A DNA stretch of 64,000 nucleotides from Rhodovibrionaceae bacterium. GTDB lineage: Bacteria > Pseudomonadota > Alphaproteobacteria > Kiloniellales > DSM-21159. The notes under the pieces are model-generated. The model ran no database searches. It saw nothing but the letters and a program-made list of their open reading frames with translations, and was not told the DNA's origin. Below are positions 1-7,967 of the stretch, piece by piece. The translations under genes were made by a program, and so were the position numbers. Within the stretch, counting starts at the first letter, position 1. Every line of letters begins with the position of its first letter. The stretch lies in assembly GCA_028279885.1 (NCBI GenBank), contig JANQMX010000004.1, positions 31,496 to 95,495 of the forward strand, read 5' to 3'.

Positions 1-893
1 GCGCGGGCGGCACGCAGCTTGGCGACCTCCATGAAGAAGTTCATGCCGATGGCGAAGAAGAAGGACAGCCGCGGCGCGAACTTGTCGACGTCCAGGCCCT
101 TGGACTTGGCCGCGCGGACGTACTCCATGCCATCGGCCAGGGTGAAGGCGAGCTCCTGCACCGCCGTCGCCCCCGCCTCCTGCATGTGATAGCCGGAGAT
201 CGAGATCGAGTTGAAGCGCGGCATGTTATGCGCCGTGTGCTCGATGATGTCGGCGATGATCCGCATCGAAGGCTCGGGCGGATAGATGTAGGTGTTGCGG
301 ACCATGAACTCCTTGAGGATGTCGTTCTGGATGGTCCCGGTGAGCTGTGCCTGGGAGACGCCCTGCTCCTCTGCGGCGACGACGTAGTTGGCCAGCACGG
401 GCAGGACGGCACCATTCATGGTCATGGAGACCGACATCTCGTCGAGCGGGATACCGTCGAAGAGGATCTTCATGTCTTCGACAGAATCGATCGCCACACC
501 GGCCTTGCCGACGTCGCCGACGACCCGCGGGTGGTCGGAATCGTAGCCGCGGTGGGTGGCGAGATCGAAAGCGACCGACAGGCCCTTCTGCCCGGCCGCC
601 AGGTTGGCACGGTAGAAGGCGTTGGACTCCTCGGCGGTCGAGAAGCCGGCGTACTGGCGAATGGTCCAGGGCCGGCCGGCGTACATGGTCGCCCGGGGGC
701 CACGGGTGAAGGGCGCGAAGCCAGGCAGCCCCGGCGCGCTTGCCATCGCCTCCAGGTCCTCGGCCGTGTAGAGCGGCTTGACGGCGATGCCTTCCGGCGT
801 CTGCCAGCTCAGGCTGTCGAGCGGCTTGCCTCTCAGCTCAGCCTCGGCGGCCGCCCGCCACTCGTCCAAGCTCTTTTCTTCGAAGTCCGCCAT
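1..893 (-). CDS. scpA: Methylmalonyl-CoA mutase, N-terminal part (truncated by window edge)
   Basis: Adenosylcobalamin-dependent isomerisation of methylmalonyl-CoA and succinyl-CoA, used in propionate and odd-chain or branched-chain catabolism. About 297 residues are visible, from the ATG at 893 to the edge with no stop. The start [13 protein letters not shown], the region [18 protein letters not shown] near residue 85 and the stretch [19 protein letters not shown] near 118 are typical of the catalytic TIM barrel of the large-subunit or single-chain mutase. The C-terminal cobalamin-binding domain would lie outside the window. It is read towards the left edge, away from the DUF6356 gene, with about 105 bp between them. 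The symbol could equally be mutB or bhbA; the family is not in doubt. Confidence 0.93.
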   Translation of the reverse strand, partial: MADFEEKSLDEWRAAAEAELRGKPLDSLSWQTPEGIAVKPLYTAEDLEAMASAPGLPGFAPFTRGPRATMYAGRPWTIRQYAGFSTAEESNAFYRANLAAGQKGLSVAFDLATHRGYDSDHPRVVGDVGKAGVAIDSVEDMKILFDGIPLDEMSVSMTMNGAVLPVLANYVVAAEEQGVSQAQLTGTIQNDILKEFMVRNTYIYPPEPSMRIIADIIEHTAHNMPRFNSISISGYHMQEAGATAVQELAFTLADGMEYVRAAKSKGLDVDKFAPRLSFFFAIGMNFFMEVAKLRAAR

Positions 894-998
894 GATGCGC
901 GCTCCAAACCCCAATTGCTGCGCTGCATCTAATCATTTGCCGGCAGGACTGTCCAACCGGTCCACCAGGGACCGGACCTTAGTCGGAGGTTAGAGCAC

Positions 999-1211
999 TT
1001 AACCCCGGTTGTGCGTCTGACGGTACATCTCGGCGATCATGCGGCTCGCCGTCTTTTCGAACAGACAAGGAATGACAGCGTGGACGGCGGCGGCCAGCCC
1101 GGCGCCGAGCAAGCGAAACGAAAAACGCGAGGCAAAGCGGAAATGCTCGCCGTAGGTCTCCCCCACAGACGCCGGATGCGCGGTAAAGGCCCTGGAAATC
1201 ATCTCGGTCAT
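999..1211 (-). CDS. DUF6356 family small protein
   Basis: A 70-residue protein of unknown function. The pattern AHPASVGETYGEHFRFA, followed by a hydrophobic segment (about residues 30-50) and a basic tail, matches the DUF6356 family that I know from alphaproteobacteria. One membrane segment is likely. The ATG at 1211 is preceded by a GGGAG ribosome-binding site about 9 bp away. It is transcribed divergently from the Lrp-family regulator at 1339, so both may share the control region 1212-1338; whether the regulator acts on it is inference. Confidence 0.75.
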   Translation of the reverse strand: MTEMISRAFTAHPASVGETYGEHFRFASRFSFRLLGAGLAAAVHAVIPCLFEKTASRMIAEMYRQTHNRG

Positions 1212-1320
1212 CGACGCGTTCTCCCGTCAGTCATTGGAGGGACGCTAGCATAAGATTCGCGGAAAAATTTCCCTGTTTTCCTGCAATTCCTGCTATATTG
1301 AGCAACTCTGTTCCTTCTTT

Positions 1321-1333
1321 TATCGAAACGATA
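1321..1333. promoter_or_regulatory. Short palindrome upstream of the Lrp-family gene (candidate operator)
   Basis: TATCGAAACGATA is a perfect 5-bp inverted repeat around AAA, ending 5 bp before the regulator's ATG. A TATATT hexamer (about 1292-1297) upstream could be a -10 element. Lrp/AsnC proteins commonly bind their own promoters, so autoregulation is plausible, but only the symmetry is seen here. Confidence 0.3.
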
Positions 1334-1338
1334 GAACA

Positions 1339-1800
1339 ATGTTCGACTCAATCGACCGCCGCATCCTGGCCACGCTCCAGCGGGATGCGGAGATTTCGCT
1401 GAACGAGCTGGCCGAACGGGTCGGGCTCTCGAAAACCCCTTGCTGGCGGCGCATCCAGCGCCTCCAGCAGGAGGGCTACATCGAGCGCCGGGTGGCGCTG
1501 CTCAATGCGGAGAAGCTCAATGTCGGGCTGACGGCCTTCATTGCCGTGCGCACCGACCAGCACAGCCAAGACTGGCTGCAGAGCTTCCAGGAGGCGGTGC
1601 AGGACATTCCCGAGATCCTCGGGGTCTATCGCACCACGGGCGACATCGACTATCTGCTGCATGCGGTGGTGCCGGACATGAAGGCCTACGACGCGCTCTA
1701 TCAGCGGCTGATCGCGCGCGTCCCGCTCTCCGACGTCTCCTCCTTCTTCGTCATGGAGGACGTCAAGCACACCACCGAGCTGCCGCTCGATTACCTCTGA
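1339..1800 (+). CDS. Lrp/AsnC family transcriptional regulator
   Basis: A 153-residue regulator of usual Lrp length. Residues 1-60 hold the AsnC-type winged helix-turn-helix (FDSIDRRILATLQRDAEISL, then LAERVGLSKTPCWRRIQRL). Residues about 65-150 form the RAM/ligand-binding domain, with GVYRTTGDIDYLLHAVVPD as its recognisable core. Such proteins form octamers or dimers of dimers and usually sense an amino acid. The divergent neighbour is the DUF6356 gene; the downstream TA pair appears to have its own promoter. The ligand and targets cannot be read from the sequence. Confidence 0.9.
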   Translation: MFDSIDRRILATLQRDAEISLNELAERVGLSKTPCWRRIQRLQQEGYIERRVALLNAEKLNVGLTAFIAVRTDQHSQDWLQSFQEAVQDIPEILGVYRTTGDIDYLLHAVVPDMKAYDALYQRLIARVPLSDVSSFFVMEDVKHTTELPLDYL

Positions 1801-1884
1801 ACTCTCTGTGGCGGCCTCGGCAGGTTTGCCAAGAAAGGCAAAAGGCGGAGGTTGAACGCATTGCAGACGTTAAGGAATTTGGAA

Positions 1885-1890
1885 TATACT
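1885..1890 (+). promoter_or_regulatory. Candidate -10 element of the toxin-antitoxin operon
   Basis: TATACT (5 of 6 to TATAAT) lies just 4 bp before the first ATG (1895) of the antitoxin. A weak TTGCAG is found 18 bp upstream. If transcription starts about 7 bp after the hexamer, the message would begin at or next to the ATG at 1898 and would be leaderless. This is inferred from sequence spacing only. Confidence 0.35.
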
Positions 1891-1894
1891 GGAA

Positions 1895-2080
1895 ATGATG
1901 AACAAGCGCGCGCAGTCCAAAGACGGAGAGAGGTGGTTCAAGCTGCCCTCGACCGATACGCATCCCGAAGCGGGCTATGACGAGTGGCTTGCCGCCGAGA
2001 TTGAGGCTGGATGCGCCGAACTCGATGCGGGCCAAGCAATCCCCGCCGGACAGGTCTGGAAAAAACTCGGCCTTGAATGA
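1895..2080 (+). CDS. Putative antitoxin of a RelE/ParE-type TA pair
   Basis: A 61-residue acidic protein whose stop overlaps the start of the RelE/ParE toxin (ATGA, 2077-2080), the usual antitoxin-first arrangement. I do not see a classical ribbon-helix-helix or HTH; the middle YDEWLAAEIEAGCAELDAG and the end VWKKLGLE resemble the toxin-binding C-terminal helix of short StbD/ParD-like antitoxins. Two adjacent ATGs (1895, 1898) are possible starts. Its assignment rests mainly on position; the family is uncertain. Confidence 0.65.
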   Translation: MMNKRAQSKDGERWFKLPSTDTHPEAGYDEWLAAEIEAGCAELDAGQAIPAGQVWKKLGLE

Positions 2081-2364
2081 AGGTCGTCTTCTCGCCCCGC
2101 GCACTCCTGCGGCTGCGCGAGATCCAAGCTTATATAGCCTATGACAACGTGACCGTCGCCTCCAAGGTGATGAACCGCATTCGGCAGAGTGCGGAAATGC
2201 TCGCCGATCACCCCATGCTCGGGCCAGAGTGGGACGGGCAAACCCGCGCGCTTGTCGTCTCCGGCCTGCCCTACCGCATCCACTACAGGATTGATGAAGG
2301 CACCGAGACCGTGGAGGTTATCACCGTGGCACACACAAGCCAGACGCCGCCACGGTTTGAATGA
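2077..2364 (+). CDS. RelE/ParE family toxin
   Basis: A 95-residue protein of the usual size for this superfamily. It starts MKVVFSPRALLRLREIQAYI, then has a helix with NRIRQSAEMLADHPMLG and ends in beta strands with LPYRIHYRIDEGTETVEVITVAHTSQ-type sequence. RelE members cleave mRNA on the ribosome and ParE members poison gyrase; the sequence alone does not separate the two. Translation is coupled to the antitoxin by a 4-bp overlap. Confidence 0.85.
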   Translation: MKVVFSPRALLRLREIQAYIAYDNVTVASKVMNRIRQSAEMLADHPMLGPEWDGQTRALVVSGLPYRIHYRIDEGTETVEVITVAHTSQTPPRFE

Positions 2365-2396
2365 CACTTGCACGTCAGGCTGGCCAAATAACAGGC

Positions 2397-2418
2397 GTTA
2401 TCCCCCGATCAGGATAAC
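2397..2418. repeat. Hairpin downstream of the TA operon
   Basis: GTTATCC and GGATAAC form a perfect 7-bp stem around an 8-nt loop, 33 bp after the toxin stop. No T tract follows, so it may be a weak terminator or an operator-like palindrome. Nothing else is recognisable in the 247-bp gap before the next gene. Confidence 0.3.
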
Positions 2419-2611
2419 CGGCCAACACGGGATCGGAGCCGCAGGGGCGGTATAGTCCATGCCGCGGGCAACGCGGCGCCTTAGTTTGATCGAATGGAAT
2501 TGCATCAACGACTGCTGCTGGCTGTGTGACCTGCTTCACGGCCTCCCGTTCGTGTGACTGGAGCTCTCTCCGATGGCCCCCACCTAGTGCGTCATCGTAG
2601 GAGGAACCGTC

Positions 2612-2890
2612 ATGTACAGAAGCCTGCTTGGCCTCGCCGTCCTCGCCGTGGCCCTTCCGCTGGCAGTCGAAGCCTCGTCCGTCCGCAACGACACCTTGAG
2701 AGCCACCATCGAGCAGTCGGGCCACAGCTGCGACCGCATCGAGAGCGCGCAGAAGGACATTCTTCGCTCAACCGGTGACCGGACGCTCTGGTTCGTCGAC
2801 TGCGAAGATGGTCGCTATCAGGTGCTCTACGACGGCGACCGCACGCCTGAAGTCGACTCCTTGCTGAAGCCGCGCCGCCCGTCTCGCTAG
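2612..2890 (+). CDS. Small secreted hypothetical protein
   Basis: A 92-residue protein with a clear signal peptide (MYRSLLGLAVLAVALPLAVEA, cleavage likely after residue 21). The mature part, about 70 residues, holds two cysteines (in HSCDRIES and VDCEDGRYQV) that may form one disulphide in the periplasm. It is preceded by AGGAGG (2600-2605), a good ribosome-binding site. I do not recognise the family; the DCEDGRYQV pattern occurs in small periplasmic proteins of alphaproteobacteria of unknown role. It ends 7 bp from the convergent HAD phosphatase. Confidence 0.7.
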   Translation: MYRSLLGLAVLAVALPLAVEASSVRNDTLRATIEQSGHSCDRIESAQKDILRSTGDRTLWFVDCEDGRYQVLYDGDRTPEVDSLLKPRRPSR

Positions 2891-2897
2891 CGAGCGC

Positions 2898-3764
2898 CTA
2901 CCACTTGAAGAGCGGCAGGGCGGCCGTCGGTGTCTGGCCGGCAATGTCCATGCAGGCGTCCAGCGTCTCAGCCGGCGGCAGTGCCCCGTCGGTGAGCCGT
3001 AGCTCCTGGGCGTGAATGCCGCCCAGCACCCAGATGGAATCCAGCCCGGCCGCCGCGGCACCGGCGATGTCGGTGCGCAGAGAATCGCCGACGGCGGCGA
3101 TGCGGTCGCGCGCGACGCCGTTCAGGGCGCTTAGGCACTCGTCATAGACGTCGGGGTGCGGCTTGCCGTGGTAGCGCACCTCGCCGCCCATCTCCTCGTA
3201 GCGCTGCGCCAGGCGGCCGGCGCAGATCTCCCGCTTGCCGCCGCGCACCACGACCAGGTCCGGGTTGGCGCAGACCATAGGCAGGCTGTTGGCACGACCG
3301 GCCTCCAGCTCGTGAGCATAGGTCTCGACCGTGTCCTCCGCCATATGCGCGCCGGTGTTGAGCAGAAAGTCCGCCTCGCCGGGGGTCTCGACGAAGATGT
3401 AATCCAAGCCCGCCCGCATGCCGCGGTCGCGATCTGGGCCGAGGTGGAAGCAGCGGTTGCCGAGAGCCGCGTACCAGGGGTCCTGGCGATGCTTGAGATG
3501 CCGCCAGGCGACCTCGCCGGACGAGAGCACCAGGTCGTAGAGCCCGGGGGCGATGCCGAGCTCATTCATCTTGGCCTCGACTTCGCTGGCCCGCCGCGGC
3601 GCGTTGGACAGGATGGCGATGGCCTTGCCGTCCTTGCGCAGCCGGCTCAGGCAGTCGACCGCGTGAGGAAAAGCCGTGACGCCGTCATGCAGGACGCCCC
3701 AGAGGTCGACGATCAGGCCGTCATAGTCGGGGGCCAGGTCCGCGAAGGAGGTGGTCAGTTTCAT
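2898..3764 (-). CDS. TIGR01459 family HAD-type hydrolase (class IIA)
   Basis: A 288-residue HAD phosphatase of the NagD-like class IIA, alphaproteobacterial subgroup TIGR01459. Motif I is IVDLWGVLHDGVTAFP near residue 20, motif II is AILSNAPRRASEVEAK near 50, and motifs III/IV are GKPHPDVYDECL and AAVGDSLRTDIAGAAAAGLD near 200-240. The natural substrate is unknown; class IIA members act on sugar or nucleoside phosphates. It is a single gene with its own upstream gap of about 80 bp towards the EEP hydrolase gene. Confidence 0.88.
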   Translation of the reverse strand: MKLTTSFADLAPDYDGLIVDLWGVLHDGVTAFPHAVDCLSRLRKDGKAIAILSNAPRRASEVEAKMNELGIAPGLYDLVLSSGEVAWRHLKHRQDPWYAALGNRCFHLGPDRDRGMRAGLDYIFVETPGEADFLLNTGAHMAEDTVETYAHELEAGRANSLPMVCANPDLVVVRGGKREICAGRLAQRYEEMGGEVRYHGKPHPDVYDECLSALNGVARDRIAAVGDSLRTDIAGAAAAGLDSIWVLGGIHAQELRLTDGALPPAETLDACMDIAGQTPTAALPLFKW

Positions 3765-3846
3765 AGCCGCACTGTCGCTGAAAAAGGAACGGCCCGGATA
3801 TAGCGGCCCGGGCCGACCAGACCAATCCCCGAAAAACCATAACCCG

Positions 3847-4884
3847 CTACCGGCTGCCCTGCCGTCCGCGCATGGAGCTTGGCGACTGGCCCGCCCGGCC
3901 GGTCAAGGCGGCCAGATCGAAGGTGGCCACCAGCGGCGCGTGATAGGATTCCGGGCTGTGGCTCACCGTGGCGTAATCCACCAGCTCGTCGCCAAGCCAT
4001 TCGTTGTGCACCTCGATGGAGCGATAGGTCCCCATCAGGCTCTTCGAGACCAGCAGGTGGTCGAGGGTCAAGGGCTGCCCGCGATGCAGCACCGTGAAAC
4101 CCTGCGCCCGCGGCAAGCTGCGGCCAAGCGGCACAAGGGCCCGCGCTGCCAGAATCCCGGCTCCGGTATCCTCCAGGTCGCCGCGGATGATGCGCAGCGG
4201 CGTTTCCCGGTCCTCGGCATTGAAGTCGCCGCAGACGGCGATGAGCGCCGTTGGATCCTCATCGAACAGCGCCTCGACCAAAAGCCTCACCTCCAAGGCC
4301 TGGCCGCAACGCTTCATCGCCGCGAGATAGAAGCCTTCGGCCCAGGCGGCGACGCTCTTCCAGGCGAAGGGCCCCGTCTTCTGCCCCGGAATGTGAGCCG
4401 CCAGCGGCGCCCTGAGATGCAGGTTGATCACGTGCAGCCGCGCCCCGCCCGGCAGGGCCACCTCCACATGCTGTAGCGGCCGATCCCACTGCACCGCCTC
4501 GGCGTCTTCGCTCGGCGGCTCGGCGGTCAGCAGGCGATGCATCGGCGGCGACACATGCTCGTGCCGGATCTGGCGCTCTGCGGCGATAGGCCAGCGGCTG
4601 AGAAACACCAGGTTGTGCTTGTCGGCCGGGCCATTGCCGCTGAGCCCCATGGTGGTGGCCCGGTGGAAGTCGCGGTAAGGCGTGTCTTCCAGCAGCGTGT
4701 CGAGGGCGCGCAGGCTGCGCGGGCCCTTGTTGCTATCCCTCTGGCCGTTGACCTCCTGCAAGGCCAGGAGATCCGCGTCGAGCCTGAGGAGCTGGGGCCG
4801 CAAGACGGCCAGCCGCTCGTCCAGGGCAGGCTCGCCGCCCGGCTCGTCGTCGAGGTTCTCCAGATTGAAGCTGGCTAGGCGCAT
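3847..4884 (-). CDS. Endonuclease/exonuclease/phosphatase family protein
   Basis: A 345-residue cytosolic protein of the EEP fold. The start MRLASFNLENLDDEPGG gives the metal-site Asn, DLLALQEVNGQR gives the catalytic Glu near residue 43, and AVCGDFNAEDRETPL gives the Asp/Asn pair near 220. The C-terminal SHSPESYHAPLVATF corresponds to the SDHxP motif in a divergent form. No signal peptide is seen. Substrate cannot be told; related proteins are nucleases or phosphodiesterases. It is followed by HAD phosphatase and preceded by pyrD, all on the minus strand. Confidence 0.85.
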   Translation of the reverse strand: MRLASFNLENLDDEPGGEPALDERLAVLRPQLLRLDADLLALQEVNGQRDSNKGPRSLRALDTLLEDTPYRDFHRATTMGLSGNGPADKHNLVFLSRWPIAAERQIRHEHVSPPMHRLLTAEPPSEDAEAVQWDRPLQHVEVALPGGARLHVINLHLRAPLAAHIPGQKTGPFAWKSVAAWAEGFYLAAMKRCGQALEVRLLVEALFDEDPTALIAVCGDFNAEDRETPLRIIRGDLEDTGAGILAARALVPLGRSLPRAQGFTVLHRGQPLTLDHLLVSKSLMGTYRSIEVHNEWLGDELVDYATVSHSPESYHAPLVATFDLAALTGRAGQSPSSMRGRQGSR

Positions 4885-4923
4885 GGTGGGGCAGGTATCT
4901 CCGTAGCAAGCCTAAGGTAATGC

Positions 4924-5934
4924 CTAGGCAGGCGGAGTGCCATCGGCTGAGAGGCCCGCAACCAAGCGCGCCGGCAGGCCGGGGCCCTTATAGACCAGCC
5001 CGGTGTAGAGCTGCACCAGGGTGGCGCCGGCTGCCTGTTTCGCCTCCACGTCCTGAGGGCTGGACACGCCGCCGGTGCCGATCAGCAGAATCTTGCCCTC
5101 GGTCAGCCGGTGCATCTCGGCCAGGAGAGCGGTCGAAGGACACCGAAGCGGCCGGCCGCTCAGGCCGCCCGTTTCGCTCTGTTGCGGGCTGACGAGATTC
5201 GTCGGCCGGGTAACGGTGGTGTTGCTGATGATCAGGCCGTCGAGCGCCTCGTCCAAGGCGGCAACGGCGATTTCCTCTTTGTCTGCCTGTTTCAGGTCCG
5301 GGGCGATCTTGACGATCAGCGGCACCGGGTTCGCGCTCATGGCATCGCGGGTCGCTTCGATGATCCGCTCGAGCTCGAAGTGACTCTGCAGGGCGCGCAG
5401 CTCCGGCGTGTTGGGTGAGGAGACGTTGATCACGAGGTAGTCGGCATAAGGTGCGAGGCGCTTCGCGCCGATGCCATAGTCTGGCGCAGCCTCCGGGCTG
5501 TCTTTGTTCTTGCCGAGATTCACACCCAGCAGACCGGGAGCGGTTCCCTTTTCGCGAAAGGCGGCCAGGCGGCGCTCGACCGCGTCTACCCCCTCGTTGT
5601 TGAAGCCGAGCCGGTTGATCACCCCACGGTCCTTGACCAGACGAAAGACCCGCGGGCGGGGATTGCCGGGCTGCGGGCGCGGCGTCACCGAGCCGATCTC
5701 GACTAGGCCGAAGCCGAGGCGGAACAGCGGCTCGATCGCTTCGGCGTTCTTGTCGAAGCCGGCGGCAAGCCCGATGGGGTTCGGCGCCGTCTTGCCCCAG
5801 ACCGTGACCGGAGCCCTGTTCCCGCTGCCGCCGCCCGGCATCATGCCGTGCCGCAGTGCCCAGAGTGTCAGGCGATGGGCACGCTCAGGCTCCAGACCGA
5901 AGAGCAGCGGGCGCAGCAGGCGATAAAGGCTCAT
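4924..5934 (-). CDS. pyrD: Quinone-dependent dihydroorotate dehydrogenase (class 2)
   Basis: Fourth step of de novo pyrimidine synthesis, oxidising dihydroorotate to orotate with transfer of electrons to the quinone pool at the inner membrane. The 336-residue length and the N-terminal amphipathic segment (MSLYRLLRPLLFGLEPERAH) mark class 2. FMN-site motifs include PIGLAAGFDKNAEAI, GSVTPRPQPGNPRPRVFRL, NVSSPNTPELR and the C-terminal IGTGGVSSPQDV. The ATG at 5934 is chosen because it overlaps the stop of the DUF952 gene (ATGA, 5931-5934), so the two are translationally coupled; a longer reading upstream has no family support. Confidence 0.96.
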   Translation of the reverse strand: MSLYRLLRPLLFGLEPERAHRLTLWALRHGMMPGGGSGNRAPVTVWGKTAPNPIGLAAGFDKNAEAIEPLFRLGFGLVEIGSVTPRPQPGNPRPRVFRLVKDRGVINRLGFNNEGVDAVERRLAAFREKGTAPGLLGVNLGKNKDSPEAAPDYGIGAKRLAPYADYLVINVSSPNTPELRALQSHFELERIIEATRDAMSANPVPLIVKIAPDLKQADKEEIAVAALDEALDGLIISNTTVTRPTNLVSPQQSETGGLSGRPLRCPSTALLAEMHRLTEGKILLIGTGGVSSPQDVEAKQAAGATLVQLYTGLVYKGPGLPARLVAGLSADGTPPA

Positions 5935-6281
5935 GCCGTCAAATCTGGAAAGACATGCCGCCCTTCGGGGCCGAGCGGCAGGTCGCGGGCCCAGACCACC
6001 GCCTCCGCCGAAAGCGACCCGTAGAGGTGCGGGAAGAGCGCGCCGCCGCGCGACGGCTCCCACTTGAGCGCATCGCCGAGGCGTTCCGGGTCCACGGCCA
6101 AAAGCAGCAGGCCGGTCTGCCCGGGGCGGTGCTTGGCGACGGAGGTTTCAAGCTGATCTGCCGCCGAGAAATGGATGAAGCCGTCGCGCAGATCGTCGGC
6201 CGAGCCACCGTAAGGCGCACCGCTCACCTGTGCCGCCTCCCAGTCCGCCTTCTTGCAGACATGAAAAATCAAAGCTGTCAT
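5931..6281 (-). CDS. DUF952 domain-containing protein
   Basis: A 116-residue protein matching DUF952 over its full length: ALIFHVCKKADWEAAQ at the start, then DGFIHFSAADQLETSVAKH and LLLAVDPERLGDALKWEPSRGG, ending in the YGSLSAEAV region. The fold is thought to be related to ADP-ribosyltransferase/RNA 2-phosphotransferase-like proteins, but no activity is established. It is the first gene of a two-gene unit with pyrD and is commonly found there in related bacteria. Confidence 0.88.
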   Translation of the reverse strand: MTALIFHVCKKADWEAAQVSGAPYGGSADDLRDGFIHFSAADQLETSVAKHRPGQTGLLLLAVDPERLGDALKWEPSRGGALFPHLYGSLSAEAVVWARDLPLGPEGRHVFPDLTA

Positions 6282-6361
6282 GACGACGGGAAACTAGCGA
6301 AAGGGGTTCGGCTCGGCCAAGCTGAAAGCTTCATCGAGCGGCATGGAAGGACCTGGGGGGC

Positions 6362-7684
6362 ATGGCAGAGGCGACAGGGAATTCGGGCGCGACACTTCCA
6401 CCGTCCGTGGACGTGGTCATCGCCGGCGGCGGCATCATCGGCGTCAGCGCCGCCTACTACCTGGCCAAGGCCGGCGTGTCCGTCGCGCTCTGCGAAAAGG
6501 GGCGCATCGCCGGCGAGCAGTCGAGCCGCAACTGGGGCTATGTCCGCCAGCAGGGGCGCGACCCGGCGGAGCTGCCGACCATCATGGAAAGCCTGCGCCT
6601 CTGGCGCGGCCTGGGCGAGGAGATCGGCGAGGACCTGGGCTTTCGCCAGACCGGCGTGATCTACGCCGCCGAGACCGAAGCGGACATGGCCTCTTACGAG
6701 TCCTGGCTGGAGATCGCCAAGCAGTACCAGCTCGATACCAAGCTGATCTCCGCGCAGGAGCTGAAGGCCCTGCTGCCGGACGCCGACCACAAATGGGCCG
6801 GCGCTTTGCACACGCCGAGCGACGGGCGGGCCGAGCCCAAGAAGGCGGCACCCATCATCGCCCGCGCCGCTGAGCGGCTGGGCGCCCATGTCGTCACCGA
6901 CTGTGCCGTGCGCGGCATCGAGACCGAAGGCGGCCGCCTCTCTGCCGTGGTGACCGAGCGCGGCCCCATCAAGACCGGCACGCTGGTTGTCGCCGGCGGC
7001 GCCTGGTCGACCTTGTTCTGCCGCAACCTCGGCATCGAGCTGCCGGCGCTCAACATCCGCTCCTCGGTGCTGCGCACCTCGCCGGCGCCCGAAGTAACCG
7101 ACGGCGCAGTCTGGTCCAAACAGGTTGCCATTCGGCGGCGGGAGGACGGTGGCTACACCGTCTCGCACGGCTATGCGACGGAGTTCCTGGTGACGCCGGC
7201 CCTGTTGCGTTACGGCCACCGCTTCCTGTCCGCCTACAAGATGGAGCGCAAACGGCTGCGCGTCCGGCTCAAGCGACAGTTCCTCGACGAGCTGTTGCGC
7301 CCGACACACTGGCGCAACGACGAGGTCACGCCCTTCGAGAAGACTCGCGTGCTGGACCCGCCGCCCAACGCCACGATCCTCAACGAGGCCTTTGCCAATC
7401 TGAAGAGCGTCTATCCGGTGCTGAAAGATGTCACAGTGGCCGAACGCTGGGCCGGATTGATCGACGTGACCCCCGATGCGGTCCCTGTGATCTCGCCGGT
7501 TGATTCTATTCCTGGACTCTATCTGGCGAGCGGGTTCAGCGGTCACGGCTTCGGCATCGGCCCGGGTGCCGGCAAGGTCGTCGCCGAGATGGTCGGCGGC
7601 GGCCCTCAGACCATAGACCGGACTCCTTTCCGCTATAGCCGCTTCTTCGACGGCAGCGACGTGCGCCCCTGGAGCCCTGTTTAG
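6362..7684 (+). CDS. FAD-dependent oxidoreductase, DadA/glycine-oxidase-like
   Basis: A 440-residue amine/amino-acid oxidoreductase of the DAO superfamily. Residues 17-48 form the dinucleotide fold (VVIAGGGIIGVSAAYYLAKA), followed by SSRNWGYVRQQGRDPAELP, characteristic of D-amino-acid dehydrogenase-like members. The C-terminal end has WAGLIDVTPDAVPVISPV and GFSGHGFGIGPGAGKVVAE, closing the FAD site. The substrate is probably an N-methylated or D-amino acid, but this is inference. It is transcribed alone, divergent from the DUF952-pyrD unit with 80 bp between. Confidence 0.88.
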   Translation: MAEATGNSGATLPPSVDVVIAGGGIIGVSAAYYLAKAGVSVALCEKGRIAGEQSSRNWGYVRQQGRDPAELPTIMESLRLWRGLGEEIGEDLGFRQTGVIYAAETEADMASYESWLEIAKQYQLDTKLISAQELKALLPDADHKWAGALHTPSDGRAEPKKAAPIIARAAERLGAHVVTDCAVRGIETEGGRLSAVVTERGPIKTGTLVVAGGAWSTLFCRNLGIELPALNIRSSVLRTSPAPEVTDGAVWSKQVAIRRREDGGYTVSHGYATEFLVTPALLRYGHRFLSAYKMERKRLRVRLKRQFLDELLRPTHWRNDEVTPFEKTRVLDPPPNATILNEAFANLKSVYPVLKDVTVAERWAGLIDVTPDAVPVISPVDSIPGLYLASGFSGHGFGIGPGAGKVVAEMVGGGPQTIDRTPFRYSRFFDGSDVRPWSPV

Positions 7685-7824
7685 TGACGAAGGCGCATCC
7701 AAGGCACCGGTCTTGCTCGTAGATTTCCGAGTAAACCGGATAAGAGCTAAGATCGCCAAACGAACGGCAGGTCGACCGCACCGACGACACAATAGGGGTG
7801 TGCCTTGGCGCAGATCGTGCTATC

Positions 7825-7845
7825 TCCTCACGATAGATGTGAGGA
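7825..7845. promoter_or_regulatory. Perfect 7-7-7 palindrome upstream of the S24-type regulator
   Basis: TCCTCAC and GTGAGGA are perfect inverted 7-bp arms around the 7-nt spacer GATAGAT. It lies about 120 bp before the regulator gene inside the 283-bp gap after the FAD oxidoreductase. It could be an operator for a dimeric repressor or a hairpin ending the upstream transcript; no T tract follows. Apart from this and the palindrome at 7858 I see nothing in the gap. Confidence 0.35.
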
Positions 7846-7857
7846 AGAGAGGTTGAT

Positions 7858-7872
7858 GTTCCTATGTAGAAC
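7858..7872. promoter_or_regulatory. GTTC-N7-GAAC palindrome upstream of the S24-type regulator
   Basis: GTTC CTATGTA GAAC is an inverted repeat. The alphaproteobacterial LexA box is the direct repeat GTTC-N7-GTTC, so this is not a standard SOS box, but the spacing is the same and the half-sites are identical. It may be a binding site of the LexA-related regulator encoded downstream. Confidence 0.3.
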
Positions 7873-7967
7873 AAGGTTGGAACTCAATCCTTTTCCAGAA
7901 TCAGGCGCCCAAAAATAGCTGTTTGTTCCTAGTGCATTTTGCCTGCAGTCCATGAGATCATCTTCCC

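Noticed and set aside
6278..7792. Long open frame on the minus strand opposite the FAD oxidoreductase
   Set aside because: It has no recognisable domain, a Gln/Gly/Arg-biased composition typical of the shadow of a GC-rich gene, and it covers a clear enzyme on the other strand.
7858..7872. SOS (LexA) box
   Set aside because: The alphaproteobacterial box is a direct repeat GTTC-N7-GTTC; this one is inverted, so it is reported only as a palindrome.
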